Shown: positions 17,369-24,509 of the stretch, in pieces
Layout of the letters: the number at the start of each line of letters is the position of its first letter
Position numbering within the stretch: the first letter of the stretch is position 1
Source: an uncultured Clostridia bacterium
GTDB taxonomy: Bacteria; Bacillota; Clostridia; TANB77; CAG-508
Direction: 5' to 3'
Assembly: GCA_944390525.1 (NCBI GenBank)
Contig: CALXQH010000016.1
Coordinates: forward strand, 1 to 33,453
Length of the DNA: 33,453 bases
The notes under the pieces: generated by a model
Seen by the model: only the letters and a program-made list of their open reading frames with translations
The model's database searches: none
What the model was told of the DNA's origin: nothing
Made by a program: the position numbers and the translations under genes

Positions 17369-18083
17369 TAAAATTTACTCTAGAAATTCTTTTAGAATAC
17401 CTAAAATAATTATAAATAAAAACATTAATCCTAAAAAACAAAAAAATGCTAAAAAGGTAATTAAAATAGTTTTAATATTAACTATAGCCATTAATTTTGC
17501 ATATTTTAGTTTTGCAGCTATAAATCCTATTATAGAAAAAAATTGTAAAACTATGGCTAGATCTATAGCAACTAAAATATCTAATATAAAAGCTACAGAA
17601 GTTATGTCAAAATACGAATATAATGATATTTTAAGTATTACAAAAGATGAACAAGGAAATATAAAAATGGTGGGTACTAATATTTTTGTTATAAATAAAA
17701 TAATATCAGATATACCTATTTATATACAAGAAGAATTAGAGAAAGAGGAAAATAGTAGTTTTAAAATTCCTTTAGGTAGTTTTCTAGGAAGTAATCTTTT
17801 TGCAGGTAGAGGTCCAAATGTAAATTTAAAAATGAAAATAGCAGGTGATTTAGATACAGAATTAAAGTCAGAGTTTATATCATCTGGAATAAACCAAACT
17901 TTACATAAAATCTATTTGGAAATAAAATGTAATGTAATTGTTTTTACACCATTTGAGACAATAGAAGAACAAATAATAAATCAATTACTTTTAGCTGAAG
18001 GAGTAATTGTTGGAGAGATACCAAGTAGTTACTATAATTTAGAAGGAATGTCAAAAGATAATGCTGTTGATATAATACAATAA
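17361..18083 (+). CDS. yunB: YunB sporulation protein
   Basis: A 240-residue protein with a basic N-terminus, one membrane helix (about residues 34-56, VIKIVLILTIAINFAYFSFA) and the YunB family core: NPIIEKNCKTMARSIATK, the MVGTNIFVINKI stretch, then IPLGSFLGSNLFAGRGP, which is the family signature, and LLAEGVIVGEIPSSYYN near the end. YunB is sigma-E controlled and needed for normal sporulation in B. subtilis; its biochemical role is unknown. The start overlaps the SipL-like gene, so the two probably form a mother-cell sporulation operon. A bidirectional terminator follows. Confidence 0.92.
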   Translation: MDDKIYSRNSFRIPKIIINKNINPKKQKNAKKVIKIVLILTIAINFAYFSFAAINPIIEKNCKTMARSIATKISNIKATEVMSKYEYNDILSITKDEQGNIKMVGTNIFVINKIISDIPIYIQEELEKEENSSFKIPLGSFLGSNLFAGRGPNVNLKMKIAGDLDTELKSEFISSGINQTLHKIYLEIKCNVIVFTPFETIEEQIINQLLLAEGVIVGEIPSSYYNLEGMSKDNAVDIIQ

Positions 18084-18110
18084 AAAACCTTGGACTAAAT
18101 CCAAGGTTTT
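18084..18110. terminator. Bidirectional terminator between yunB and rpsI
   Basis: A perfect 11-bp stem (18084-18094 with 18100-18110) around CTAAA, with A-runs on the left and T-runs on the right, so it can end both convergent transcripts. Confidence 0.9.
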
Positions 18111-18115
18111 TATTA

Positions 18116-18520
18116 TTATCTTTTTGAAAATTGAGGAGCTTTTCTTGCTTTTTTAAGACCGTATTTTTTTCTTTCTTTCATACGAGGATCTCTTGTTAAG
18201 AAACCTGCAGATTTTAAAGTTGATCTAAATTCACTATTAGCTAAATTTAATGCTCTGGCAATACCATGGCGAATTGCTCCTGCTTGCCCTGTAAATCCAC
18301 CACCTGTTACTTTACAAATAATATCATATTTATCTAAAGTATTAGTAGCTACAAGTGGTTGTTTAACTATAACTTTTAATACTTCTGTGCCAAAATATTC
18401 ATCTAAAGTTTTACCATTAATAGAAATAGCACCTTTACCTTCAATTAATCTAACTCTAGCAATTGACTTTTTTCTTCTACCTGTTCCTAAATATACTATT
18501 TTATCAGATTTTTTTGCCAT
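18116..18520 (-). CDS. rpsI: 30S ribosomal protein S9
   Basis: A 134-residue S9 with the conserved [14 protein letters not shown] start, [19 protein letters not shown] centre and the C-terminal [12 protein letters not shown], whose last residues reach the P-site tRNA in the ribosome. It follows rplM with one base between them; its GGGAGGT ribosome site lies inside the end of rplM, so the two are translationally linked, the usual L13-S9 pair. Confidence 0.98.
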   Translation of the reverse strand: MAKKSDKIVYLGTGRRKKSIARVRLIEGKGAISINGKTLDEYFGTEVLKVIVKQPLVATNTLDKYDIICKVTGGGFTGQAGAIRHGIARALNLANSEFRSTLKSAGFLTRDPRMKERKKYGLKKARKAPQFSKR

Positions 18521-18521
18521 T

Positions 18522-18959
18522 TTATTTTACCTCCCAAACTTCAGGTTTTTGAGCTATATTTTCATGCTCACTACCAGCATATACTCTTAATTTTCTAGCC
18601 ATTTGTCTACCAAGTCTTGTATGAGGAAGCATACCTACTACAGCGTGAGTCATCATTTTTTCAGGATTTTTTTCTAATAAATTTCTAGCAGTAATTTCTT
18701 TCATTCCACCAATATATCCTGAATGGCTTCTATAAACTTTTTGATCTAATTTTTTTCCTGTTAAAACTACATTTGCACAGTTAATAATAATTACGTGATC
18801 ACCAACATCCATATGAGTAGTGTATGTTGGTTTGTGTTTTCCTCTTAATAATTTAGCAGCTTCTGTAGCAACTCTACCTAAAGGCTTATTAGCTGCATCA
18901 ATAATGTACCATTTACTTTCAATTTCATTTTTTTTAATACTATATGTTGTATTATTCAT
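18522..18959 (-). CDS. rplM: 50S ribosomal protein L13
   Basis: A 145-residue L13 of normal length with [46 protein letters not shown]-like [11 protein letters not shown] and [21 protein letters not shown] blocks. L13 is an early-assembly protein of the large subunit. The ATG has GGAGG (read on -, 18972-18976) at good spacing. It is transcribed from its own promoter (19071-19099) through a structured leader likely used for feedback control. Confidence 0.98.
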   Translation of the reverse strand: MNNTTYSIKKNEIESKWYIIDAANKPLGRVATEAAKLLRGKHKPTYTTHMDVGDHVIIINCANVVLTGKKLDQKVYRSHSGYIGGMKEITARNLLEKNPEKMMTHAVVGMLPHTRLGRQMARKLRVYAGSEHENIAQKPEVWEVK

Positions 18960-19064
18960 GGTAAATCATATCCTCCATTTCATTTTTCAAAATCATTAAT
19001 CTATATGAAATTATTTTTAGCTACCGGGGAGAAGCTTTAAAAATAATTACATTCATAAACATAC
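18960..19064 (-). ncRNA. rplM 5' leader with L13-leader-like hairpin
   Basis: The transcript from the promoter at 19071-19099 would carry about 105 bases before rplM. It contains a long hairpin (19010-19022 with 19033-19047, one small bulge) whose loop is rich in C and G (TCTCCCCGGT as read on -) in otherwise AT-rich sequence. Firmicutes commonly have an L13 leader here that binds L13 for autoregulation. The assignment rests on position and shape, not on a model search. Confidence 0.65.
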
Positions 19065-19070
19065 TCTCAT

Positions 19071-19099
19071 ATTTTAATACAATAAGCAAAAAAAGTCAA
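19071..19099 (-). promoter_or_regulatory. Sigma-A promoter of rplM-rpsI
   Basis: On -: TTGACT (19094-19099), 17-bp spacer, TAAAAT (19071-19076). Confidence 0.8.
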
Positions 19100-19117
19100 G
19101 CAAAATCAAAAAAATAG

Positions 19118-19147
19118 TTGACAAACAAAGAAAAAATATGTTATACT
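19118..19147 (+). promoter_or_regulatory. Sigma-A promoter of infC-rpmI-rplT
   Basis: TTGACA (19118-19123), 18-bp spacer, TATACT (19142-19147). The predicted transcript start near 19154 gives a leader of about 147 bases. Confidence 0.85.
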
Positions 19148-19153
19148 TACACA

Positions 19154-19300
19154 TAGAATAAAAAAGAAGCAATCCATGCTCACCTTAAGCTAAAATGTAA
19201 AAAGGTAAATAAATTACTTATTTAAAATAAAGTATTTTTTGCGTGTGGATTGATATATAATCAATCTTTTTTTATTGATTTAATCTTATGGAGGTGTTTT
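19154..19300 (+). ncRNA. infC operon leader (L20-type transcription attenuator)
   Basis: Two exclusive folds are visible. In one, CAATCCATGC (19170-19179) pairs over a distance with 19243-19252 (10 pairs, two G-U). In the other, 19248-19254 pairs with 19260-19266 to form a terminator followed by seven T's. Both use 19248-19252, so only one can form. In Bacillus the infC leader is an attenuator controlled by ribosomal protein L20, the last gene of this operon. Confidence 0.85.
19248..19273 (+). terminator. Regulated terminator in the infC leader
   Basis: A 7-bp stem GATTGAT/ATCAATC (19248-19254 with 19260-19266) around ATATA, followed by T's at 19267-19273. It sits between promoter and gene and would stop transcription when L20 is in excess. 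Confidence 0.85.
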
Positions 19301-19819
19301 ATTATAAAACAAGATTTACCAATTAATGAGCAAATTAAAGCTAGTAAAGTACAATTAATTGATGAAAATGGAGAAAAAAAAGGTTTAATAAGTTTAAGTG
19401 AAGCTTTAGAATTAGCATATGACAAAAAATTAGATTTGGTTATGGTTTCACCAAATTTAGAAATGCCAGTTTGCAAAATAATGAACTATGGCAAATATAA
19501 ATTTGAACAAGCTAAAAGAGAAAAAGAAGCTCGTAAAAAACAAAAAACTTTTGAAGTAAAAGAAATACGTATTACTCCAAATATTGAACAACATGATTTT
19601 GAATTTAAAGCAAAAAATGCTAGAAAATTTTTAGAAGATGGTAATAAAGTAAAAATTACGCTAAAATTTAGAGGAAGAGAAATGAATTATATAAAATTAG
19701 GAGAGGAAGTTCTTCAAAAATTTATAGAGGAATTATCAGATATTTCTGTTCCAGAAAAAAAGCCTGTTTTAGAAGGTAAAAATATGTTTATTATATTAGC
19801 TAAAAAAGCTGATAAGTAA
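19301..19819 (+). CDS. infC: Translation initiation factor IF-3, AUU start
   Basis: IF-3 binds the 30S subunit and checks start codons. The N-domain begins with PINEQIKASKVQLIDENGEKKG, followed by MVSPNLEMPVCKIMNYGKYK and the linker, then the C-domain (KEIRITPNIEQHDFEFK, VKITLKFRGREMNY). No ATG, GTG or TTG fits: the only upstream standard-type start, TTG at 19250, is inside the terminator hairpin. GGAGGTG (19290-19296) points to ATT at 19301 (or ATA at 19304). AUU is the known unusual infC start in Escherichia coli and lets IF-3 repress its own translation. The resulting 172 residues match normal IF-3 length. Confidence 0.95.
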   Translation: MIKQDLPINEQIKASKVQLIDENGEKKGLISLSEALELAYDKKLDLVMVSPNLEMPVCKIMNYGKYKFEQAKREKEARKKQKTFEVKEIRITPNIEQHDFEFKAKNARKFLEDGNKVKITLKFRGREMNYIKLGEEVLQKFIEELSDISVPEKKPVLEGKNMFIILAKKADK

Positions 19820-19855
19820 TATATAAAAGCTATTAAATTAAAGGAGGAATAAATT

Positions 19856-20059
19856 ATGCCAAAATTAAAAACAAATAAAGCTGCTAAAAAGAGATATTCT
19901 TATACAGCTACAGGAAAAGTTAAAAGAACAAAATCTAATAAAAGACATCTTTTAGCAAATAAAACAAGTAGAGCAAAAACTAGAGGAAAAGTACAAGATG
20001 CTTATGCAGATAAAACATGTGAAGCAGGAATTAAAAGAATGTTACCATATGGAAATTAA
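19856..20059 (+). CDS. rpmI: 50S ribosomal protein L35
   Basis: A 67-residue, strongly basic protein with MPKLKTNKAAKKRYSYTATG, KRTKSNKRHLLANKTSR and the C-terminal IKRMLPYGN, all typical of L35. The ribosome site AAAGGAGGAA is strong. It is second in the standard infC-rpmI-rplT operon, under control of the upstream leader. Confidence 0.98.
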   Translation: MPKLKTNKAAKKRYSYTATGKVKRTKSNKRHLLANKTSRAKTRGKVQDAYADKTCEAGIKRMLPYGN

Positions 20060-20092
20060 TGTAAGTTATTAAAATAAGGAAGGTGAAGTAAA

Positions 20093-20446
20093 ATGGCAAG
20101 AGTAAAAACAGCAATAATTACTCGTAAAAAACATAAAAAAATATTAAAAAGAGCAAAAGGATATTATGGAGCAAAACACTATAGATTTAGAATGGCTAAA
20201 CAAGCTGTTATGAAATCTGGAAAATATGCATATGTAGGAAGAAAAGACAAAAAGAGTAATTTTAGAAAATTGTGGATAGCAAGAATTAATGCTGCAGCTA
20301 GAATGAATGGAATAACATACAGCAAATTAATAGCTGGAATGAAAAAGGCAAATATTGTTGTTAATAGAAAAATGTTAGCAGAACTTGCGGTATCTGATCC
20401 AAAAGCTTTTACAGAGATAGTAAAAGTAGCTCAAAAAGCAAAATAA
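20093..20446 (+). CDS. rplT: 50S ribosomal protein L20
   Basis: A 117-residue basic protein with [60 protein letters not shown] and the globular C-terminal part ([17 protein letters not shown]...[12 protein letters not shown]). L20 is needed early in 50S assembly and is the expected feedback regulator acting on the infC leader at 19154-19300. It ends the operon just before a strong terminator. Confidence 0.98.
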   Translation: MARVKTAIITRKKHKKILKRAKGYYGAKHYRFRMAKQAVMKSGKYAYVGRKDKKSNFRKLWIARINAAARMNGITYSKLIAGMKKANIVVNRKMLAELAVSDPKAFTEIVKVAQKAK

Positions 20447-20478
20447 AAAATGGCTAATTTATTAAGCCATTTTTTTTA
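20445..20478 (+). terminator. Terminator of the infC-rpmI-rplT operon
   Basis: An 11-bp stem (20445-20455 with 20465-20475) with an 8-T tract from 20470. The A-run on the left could also stop the convergent spoVA transcript. Confidence 0.9.
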
Positions 20479-20511
20479 TTTTTAAAGTACTTTTTTGCAA
20501 TATTTTTAAAA

Positions 20512-20898
20512 TCATTGTTTCTTAATTTTTGGTTTAGCAATTAGTGAAGCCAGATATCCAAAAAATACAGCAGCGGCAATTCCACCAGCTGAAGCTTTAA
20601 CACCACCAATAAAAGCTCCTAATACCCCTAAACTTTTAACCTCTTGAATAGCTCCTTTAGCAAGATTTGCACCAAATCCAGTTAATGGTACAGTAGCACC
20701 AGCACCAGCAAATTCTATTAAATATTTGTAAATTCCTAGACCTCCTAAAATAGCTCCAACTGTAACATATATTACTAAAATTCTAGCTGGAGTTAATTTA
20801 GTTTTATCTATTAAAATTTGTCCTATTATACAAATAATACCACCTACAATAAAGCATTTTAAAAGTCCCATCCAATCAATACTTTGTAAAAAATTCAT
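20512..20898 (-). CDS. spoVAE: SpoVAE, stage V sporulation protein (DPA channel component)
   Basis: A 128-residue membrane protein of the SpoVAC/SpoVAE family (the SpoVAEb type). About four helices are predicted, with the family blocks GLLKCFIVGGIICIIGQILID, YKYLIEFAGAGATVPLTGFG and LGAFIGGVKASAGGIAAAVF. SpoVA proteins in the inner spore membrane take up dipicolinic acid during sporulation and release it at germination. The ribosome site GGAGGT (on -) is 7 bases before the ATG, and 15 bp separate it from spoVAD. Last gene of the operon. Confidence 0.95.
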   Translation of the reverse strand: MNFLQSIDWMGLLKCFIVGGIICIIGQILIDKTKLTPARILVIYVTVGAILGGLGIYKYLIEFAGAGATVPLTGFGANLAKGAIQEVKSLGVLGAFIGGVKASAGGIAAAVFFGYLASLIAKPKIKKQ

Positions 20899-20913
20899 AA
20901 GCTTACCTCCAAA

Positions 20914-21918
20914 TTAATTCTCAATAGCAACTGCATGTGCAATACTAGGAATACTTTCACCTTGTTGAGAAGAAGTGGCATTAGTTAAAGCACCTGTAGC
21001 AATTAAAAGAATTCTATTTAATTTTCTATTTTTTAGTTGTTTAAAAAAATAACCAGAAAATACAGTACCTATACAAGCACATCCACTTCCGCCAGAATGA
21101 GTATCTTGACTATTCTTATCAAATATTAATACACCACAATCATTATAAATATTTTTAATATTAAATCCCTTAGATTCAGCTAGTTCTATTAAAATTTCTT
21201 TACCTATATGACCTAAATCACCGGTAATAATAGCATCATAATAGCTAGGTTTTCTTTGAGTATCATTTAAATGAGTAATTAAAGTATCTAAAGCAGCTGG
21301 AGCCATGGCAGCACCCATATTGTTTGCATCTTTAATTCCCATATCAACAATTTTTCCTGGTGTAATATGTGTAATATAAGGTCCAGTGCCTACTTTAGAA
21401 ACAACGACTGCTCCCGAACCTGTTACAGTCCATTGAGCTGTTGGAGGTCTTTGATTTCCAAGCTCCAAAGGAAAACGAAATTGTTTTTCAGCACTACAGA
21501 AGTGACTAGAAGTAGCACATAAAATGTTATTAGCAGCTCCACTATCTAAAAATACGCTGGCTAGACATAAACCTTCAACAAAAGTTGAACAAGCACCAAA
21601 AATACCAAAAAAAGGAATATTTAATTCACGTAAACCAAAGCTAGAAGAAATGCATTGGTTTAATAAATCACCAGCAAAACAAAAATTAATATCATTTGAA
21701 GGTATACCAGATTTACTAATAACACTATTTACAGTTTCTTTTATAATTTTACTTTCAGCTTTTTCCCAAGTTTTTTCTCCCCAAAATTCATCTTCTAAGC
21801 ATTGATCAAAATATTTTGCTAAAGGACCTTCACTTTCTTTAGGACCAACAATACTAGCAGTGTTCACTATTGTTGGTGGATTATTTAATTTAATAGTTTG
21901 TTTACCTAAACGAATCAT
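20914..21918 (-). CDS. spoVAD: SpoVAD, stage V sporulation protein
   Basis: A 334-residue protein with the thiolase-like fold of SpoVAD, which binds dipicolinic acid and sits at the inner spore membrane. Typical stretches are MIRLGKQTIKLNNPPTIVN, AGDLLNQCISSSFGLRELNI, FGIFGACSTFVEGL, RPPTAQWTVTGSGAVVVS, and the C-terminal HSGGSGCACIGTVFSGYFF. Length is normal. AAGGAG lies just upstream on -. It is placed between spoVAC and spoVAE, the clostridial minimal spoVA set. Confidence 0.97.
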   Translation of the reverse strand: MIRLGKQTIKLNNPPTIVNTASIVGPKESEGPLAKYFDQCLEDEFWGEKTWEKAESKIIKETVNSVISKSGIPSNDINFCFAGDLLNQCISSSFGLRELNIPFFGIFGACSTFVEGLCLASVFLDSGAANNILCATSSHFCSAEKQFRFPLELGNQRPPTAQWTVTGSGAVVVSKVGTGPYITHITPGKIVDMGIKDANNMGAAMAPAALDTLITHLNDTQRKPSYYDAIITGDLGHIGKEILIELAESKGFNIKNIYNDCGVLIFDKNSQDTHSGGSGCACIGTVFSGYFFKQLKNRKLNRILLIATGALTNATSSQQGESIPSIAHAVAIEN

Positions 21919-21955
21919 ATAATATTCTCCTTAATTTTTAAATTTAAGTAAAAAG

Positions 21956-22399
21956 CTAAATGAATAATGTTGCAATAATTCCTATTATTACAGATGAAGA
22001 AATACCAAATACTAAAACAGGTCCTGCAATAGTAAACATTTTTCCACCAACACCCATAATATAACCTTCTGATTTATACTCTATGGCTGGAGAAACAATA
22101 GAATTAGCAAAACCAGTAATAGGAATTAAAGAACCAGCACCTGCAAATTTTCCTATTTTATTAAATATATTTAATCCTGTTAAAATAGCTGATACCGCAA
22201 TTAATACAATTGAAACTACAGTAGAAGAAATTGTTTCATCCATTCCTTTAAATTTACAAAAATCCATAATAATCTGTCCAATACTACAAATTAATCCTCC
22301 CACAAAAAAAGCATTAAAACAATTTTTAAAAATAGGGGAATTAGGTGATTTTTTATCTACATAGTCATTATATTCCTGTTTAGTTTCTATAGGTTTCAT
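21956..22399 (-). CDS. spoVAC: SpoVAC, stage V sporulation protein (mechanosensitive DPA channel)
   Basis: A 147-residue membrane protein related to SpoVAE. After a polar N-terminus it has FFVGGLICSIGQIIMDF, IGKFAGAGSLIPITGFANSI and GYIMGVGGKMFTIAGPVLVF, the SpoVAC signature segments. B. subtilis SpoVAC behaves as a mechanosensitive channel for dipicolinic acid. A 37-bp gap separates it from spoVAD; the dodecin gene ends 13 bp upstream, so all four genes form one operon on -. Confidence 0.96.
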   Translation of the reverse strand: MKPIETKQEYNDYVDKKSPNSPIFKNCFNAFFVGGLICSIGQIIMDFCKFKGMDETISSTVVSIVLIAVSAILTGLNIFNKIGKFAGAGSLIPITGFANSIVSPAIEYKSEGYIMGVGGKMFTIAGPVLVFGISSSVIIGIIATLFI

Positions 22400-22412
22400 A
22401 TATTTATCCCCC

Positions 22413-22619
22413 TTATTCTCTATCTCTATCTATAACAAAAGATATATCTAAATCTACAAAATATTCTACTAATCTTTTACCATCAATACGAGCTTTTTGC
22501 TCTATGATTTTTACACTAGATAAATAATTAATAGTTTTAGATGCTTCTGCAACTGCTTGTACTATTGCATCTTTCCAAGAAACATTAGACGTTCCTGTTA
22601 TTCTTAAATGTTTTTCCAT
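22413..22619 (-). CDS. Dodecin family flavin-binding protein
   Basis: A 68-residue protein that matches dodecin along its length: an N-terminal strand HLRITGTSNVSWKDAIVQAV, then AVAEASKTINYLSSVKIIEQ, and the last strands KRLVEYFVDLDISFVID. Dodecins form hollow 12-mers that store flavins and protect them from light. Longer readings exist upstream, but GGAGGTT (on -, 22626-22632) clearly sets the ATG at 22617-22619. It is the first gene of the spoVA operon, so its expression is probably forespore-specific. The usual aromatic flavin-stacking Trp/Tyr near the N-terminus may be Trp15, which I infer from the SWKDA stretch. Confidence 0.87.
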   Translation of the reverse strand: MEKHLRITGTSNVSWKDAIVQAVAEASKTINYLSSVKIIEQKARIDGKRLVEYFVDLDISFVIDRDRE

Positions 22620-22648
22620 TTTATCAACCTCCATAAATTTGCTATTTC

Positions 22649-22678
22649 TATCATTTCCCAAAAAATAAAATTTATGCA
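22649..22678 (-). promoter_or_regulatory. Possible sigma-G/F-type promoter of the dodecin-spoVA operon
   Basis: On -: TGCATA (22673-22678), 17-bp spacer, AATGATA (22649-22655). This loosely resembles the forespore -35/-10 pattern and would give a short leader before the dodecin gene. spoVA is sigma-G dependent in Bacillus. Confidence 0.35.
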
Positions 22679-22705
22679 AATTTAATAAAAAAATAAAAAA
22701 TACTA

Positions 22706-22734
22706 TTCACTAAAATAAAAAAATATGGTATAGT
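22706..22734 (+). promoter_or_regulatory. Putative sigma-A promoter of the GH18 gene
   Basis: TTCACT (22706-22711), 17-bp spacer, TATAGT (22729-22734), about 35 bp before the ATG at 22770. Confidence 0.55.
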
Positions 22735-22769
22735 GGAATTAATAAAATTTTAGGGAGATATGTAAAAAA

Positions 22770-24443
22770 ATGGAGAAACATTCACAAAAAAGAAAATCAA
22801 AAATATTTACAAAAATTTTTATAGTATTAATTTTTTTAATAATAATTATTGGAATTTTATATTTAGTAAAAAATAATTATATAAGAGATGAAATAAAAGA
22901 TAAAATTAATTTAATTATAAACAATTCAAATGTAACAACTAGTCTGAAAGCAGATGTTTTCATAACTGATGGAGTAGTTTATATTTCTAAAGCAGATATT
23001 AATAACTTTTTTGATAATACTATTACATATGATGAAAAATACAACCAAATAATTACTTGTTCTGAAACTAAAATTGCAAGTATGCCAATAGGAGAAAATC
23101 AAATCCAGGTAAATAGCTCTAATGTAAAAATAAAAGAAGGTGTTATACAAAAAGAAGACACCTATTATATACCTATTTCTGAGTTAGGTGATGTATATAA
23201 TATAAAAACTACTTATGTAGAAAATACTAAAATTGTATATATAGACTCTTTAGATAGAGAACAAAAAATAGCAACAATGAAGAAAAAAACTTCTATAAAA
23301 TATAAACCAAATACTTTTTCTAGAACAGTAGCAAAAGTAGAACAAGGAGAAATAGTAACTATAGCAAATCGCAGTGATTACCCAGTTCCAGAAGGATGGA
23401 CAAGAGTAAGAACAGAAGATGGAATTTTAGGATATGTTAAACTTAATAAAATGGGAGAATTAAATACGGTTCGTGAAAATATAGAAAAACAACCTAAAAT
23501 AGAAGGAAAAATTAGTTTAGTATGGGATTTCTTTTCTATATATGTAAATGCACCAAGTAGAAGCGAAGAAATAAAGGGCATTAATGTTGTATCTCCATCA
23601 TTTTTCTATGCAGAAGAAAGCGGAACTATAAAATCTAATATAGGTGAACAAGGTAAACAATATATTGAATGGGCTCATAATAACAATTATGAAGTTTGGC
23701 CAATGATTTCTAATTCATTTTTAAATTCAGAAACTACTTCTAAAATTATGCAAGATTATAAGTTAAGAGAAATATTAATAAATCAAATAGTAGATTATAT
23801 TGTTACATATAATTTAGACGGAATTAATATAGATTTTGAAGATATGTATGAGCAAGACAAAACATACTTTTCACGTTTTTTAATAGAATTAGAACCTAAA
23901 TTAAATGAAATTGGAGCAGTTTTATCAGTAGATGTTACAGCTCCAGATGGAGCTCCTAACTGGTCTATGTGCTATGACAGACATACTATAGGAAAAGTTG
24001 CAGATTATATAATATTTATGGCATATGATCAATATGGATTATCTGCTACAGAGGCAGGAACAACAGCAGGATGTGATTGGGTAGAAGTAAATATTGAAAA
24101 ATTTTTAGGACAAGAAGATGTAAATGAAGAAAAACTTGTACTAGGAATTCCTTTTTATACAATGCTTTGGAAAGATAATTCTCCAAGTGTTGTTAATATG
24201 AAATCTATAGACAATGTAATTCCTAGTGAAGTGGAAAGAAAATGGGATGAAAACTTAAAACAATATTATGTAGAATATACAAAAAATGGCTCAAATTATA
24301 AAATGTGGATTGAAGATGAAAAATCTATAGAAGCTAAATTAAATTTAATTTCTAAATATAATTTAGCAGGAGCTGCTTTTTGGGATAAAGGTAGAGAAAC
24401 CTCTTCAGTATGGAATTTAATTTCAGAAAAGCTAGGTATTTAA
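22770..24443 (+). CDS. Secreted/anchored GH18 glycosidase with SH3 domain
   Basis: A 557-residue protein: N-terminal membrane anchor (about residues 14-35), a copper-amine-oxidase-N-like domain (about 55-165: VVYISKADINNFFDNTITYD...YYIPISELGDVYNI), a bacterial SH3 domain (about 170-225), then a GH18 catalytic domain (about 245-555). The active-site line is DGINIDFE (residues 350-357): the catalytic Glu357 and Asp355 are present, while the first inner Asp of the usual DGxDxDxE is Asn353. I believe this is common among spore-associated GH18 proteins. Likely substrate: peptidoglycan or spore-cortex glycan outside the membrane. The TAGGGAGA ribosome site is 11 bases before the ATG. It diverges from the dodecin-spoVA operon. 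Confidence 0.88.
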   Translation: MEKHSQKRKSKIFTKIFIVLIFLIIIIGILYLVKNNYIRDEIKDKINLIINNSNVTTSLKADVFITDGVVYISKADINNFFDNTITYDEKYNQIITCSETKIASMPIGENQIQVNSSNVKIKEGVIQKEDTYYIPISELGDVYNIKTTYVENTKIVYIDSLDREQKIATMKKKTSIKYKPNTFSRTVAKVEQGEIVTIANRSDYPVPEGWTRVRTEDGILGYVKLNKMGELNTVRENIEKQPKIEGKISLVWDFFSIYVNAPSRSEEIKGINVVSPSFFYAEESGTIKSNIGEQGKQYIEWAHNNNYEVWPMISNSFLNSETTSKIMQDYKLREILINQIVDYIVTYNLDGINIDFEDMYEQDKTYFSRFLIELEPKLNEIGAVLSVDVTAPDGAPNWSMCYDRHTIGKVADYIIFMAYDQYGLSATEAGTTAGCDWVEVNIEKFLGQEDVNEEKLVLGIPFYTMLWKDNSPSVVNMKSIDNVIPSEVERKWDENLKQYYVEYTKNGSNYKMWIEDEKSIEAKLNLISKYNLAGAAFWDKGRETSSVWNLISEKLGI

Positions 24444-24465
24444 ATATTCATAAAATAAAAACTAT

Positions 24466-24501
24466 CTCAATATAATATAAAACAAGCTATATTATATTGA
24501 G
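24466..24501 (+). promoter_or_regulatory. Perfect hairpin covering the next gene's ribosome site
   Basis: A 14-bp perfect stem (24466-24479 with 24488-24501) with an 8-base loop. The last bases of its right arm are the start of GAGGTG (24499-24504), the ribosome site of the gene at 24510. It is followed by TTTTT at 24505-24509, so it could also act as the terminator of the GH18 gene. Confidence 0.8.
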
Positions 24502-24509
24502 GTGTTTTT

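Noticed and set aside
19250..19300. TTG-initiated extension of IF-3
   Set aside because: It starts inside the leader terminator, adds 17 residues not seen in IF-3 and ignores the GGAGGTG site.
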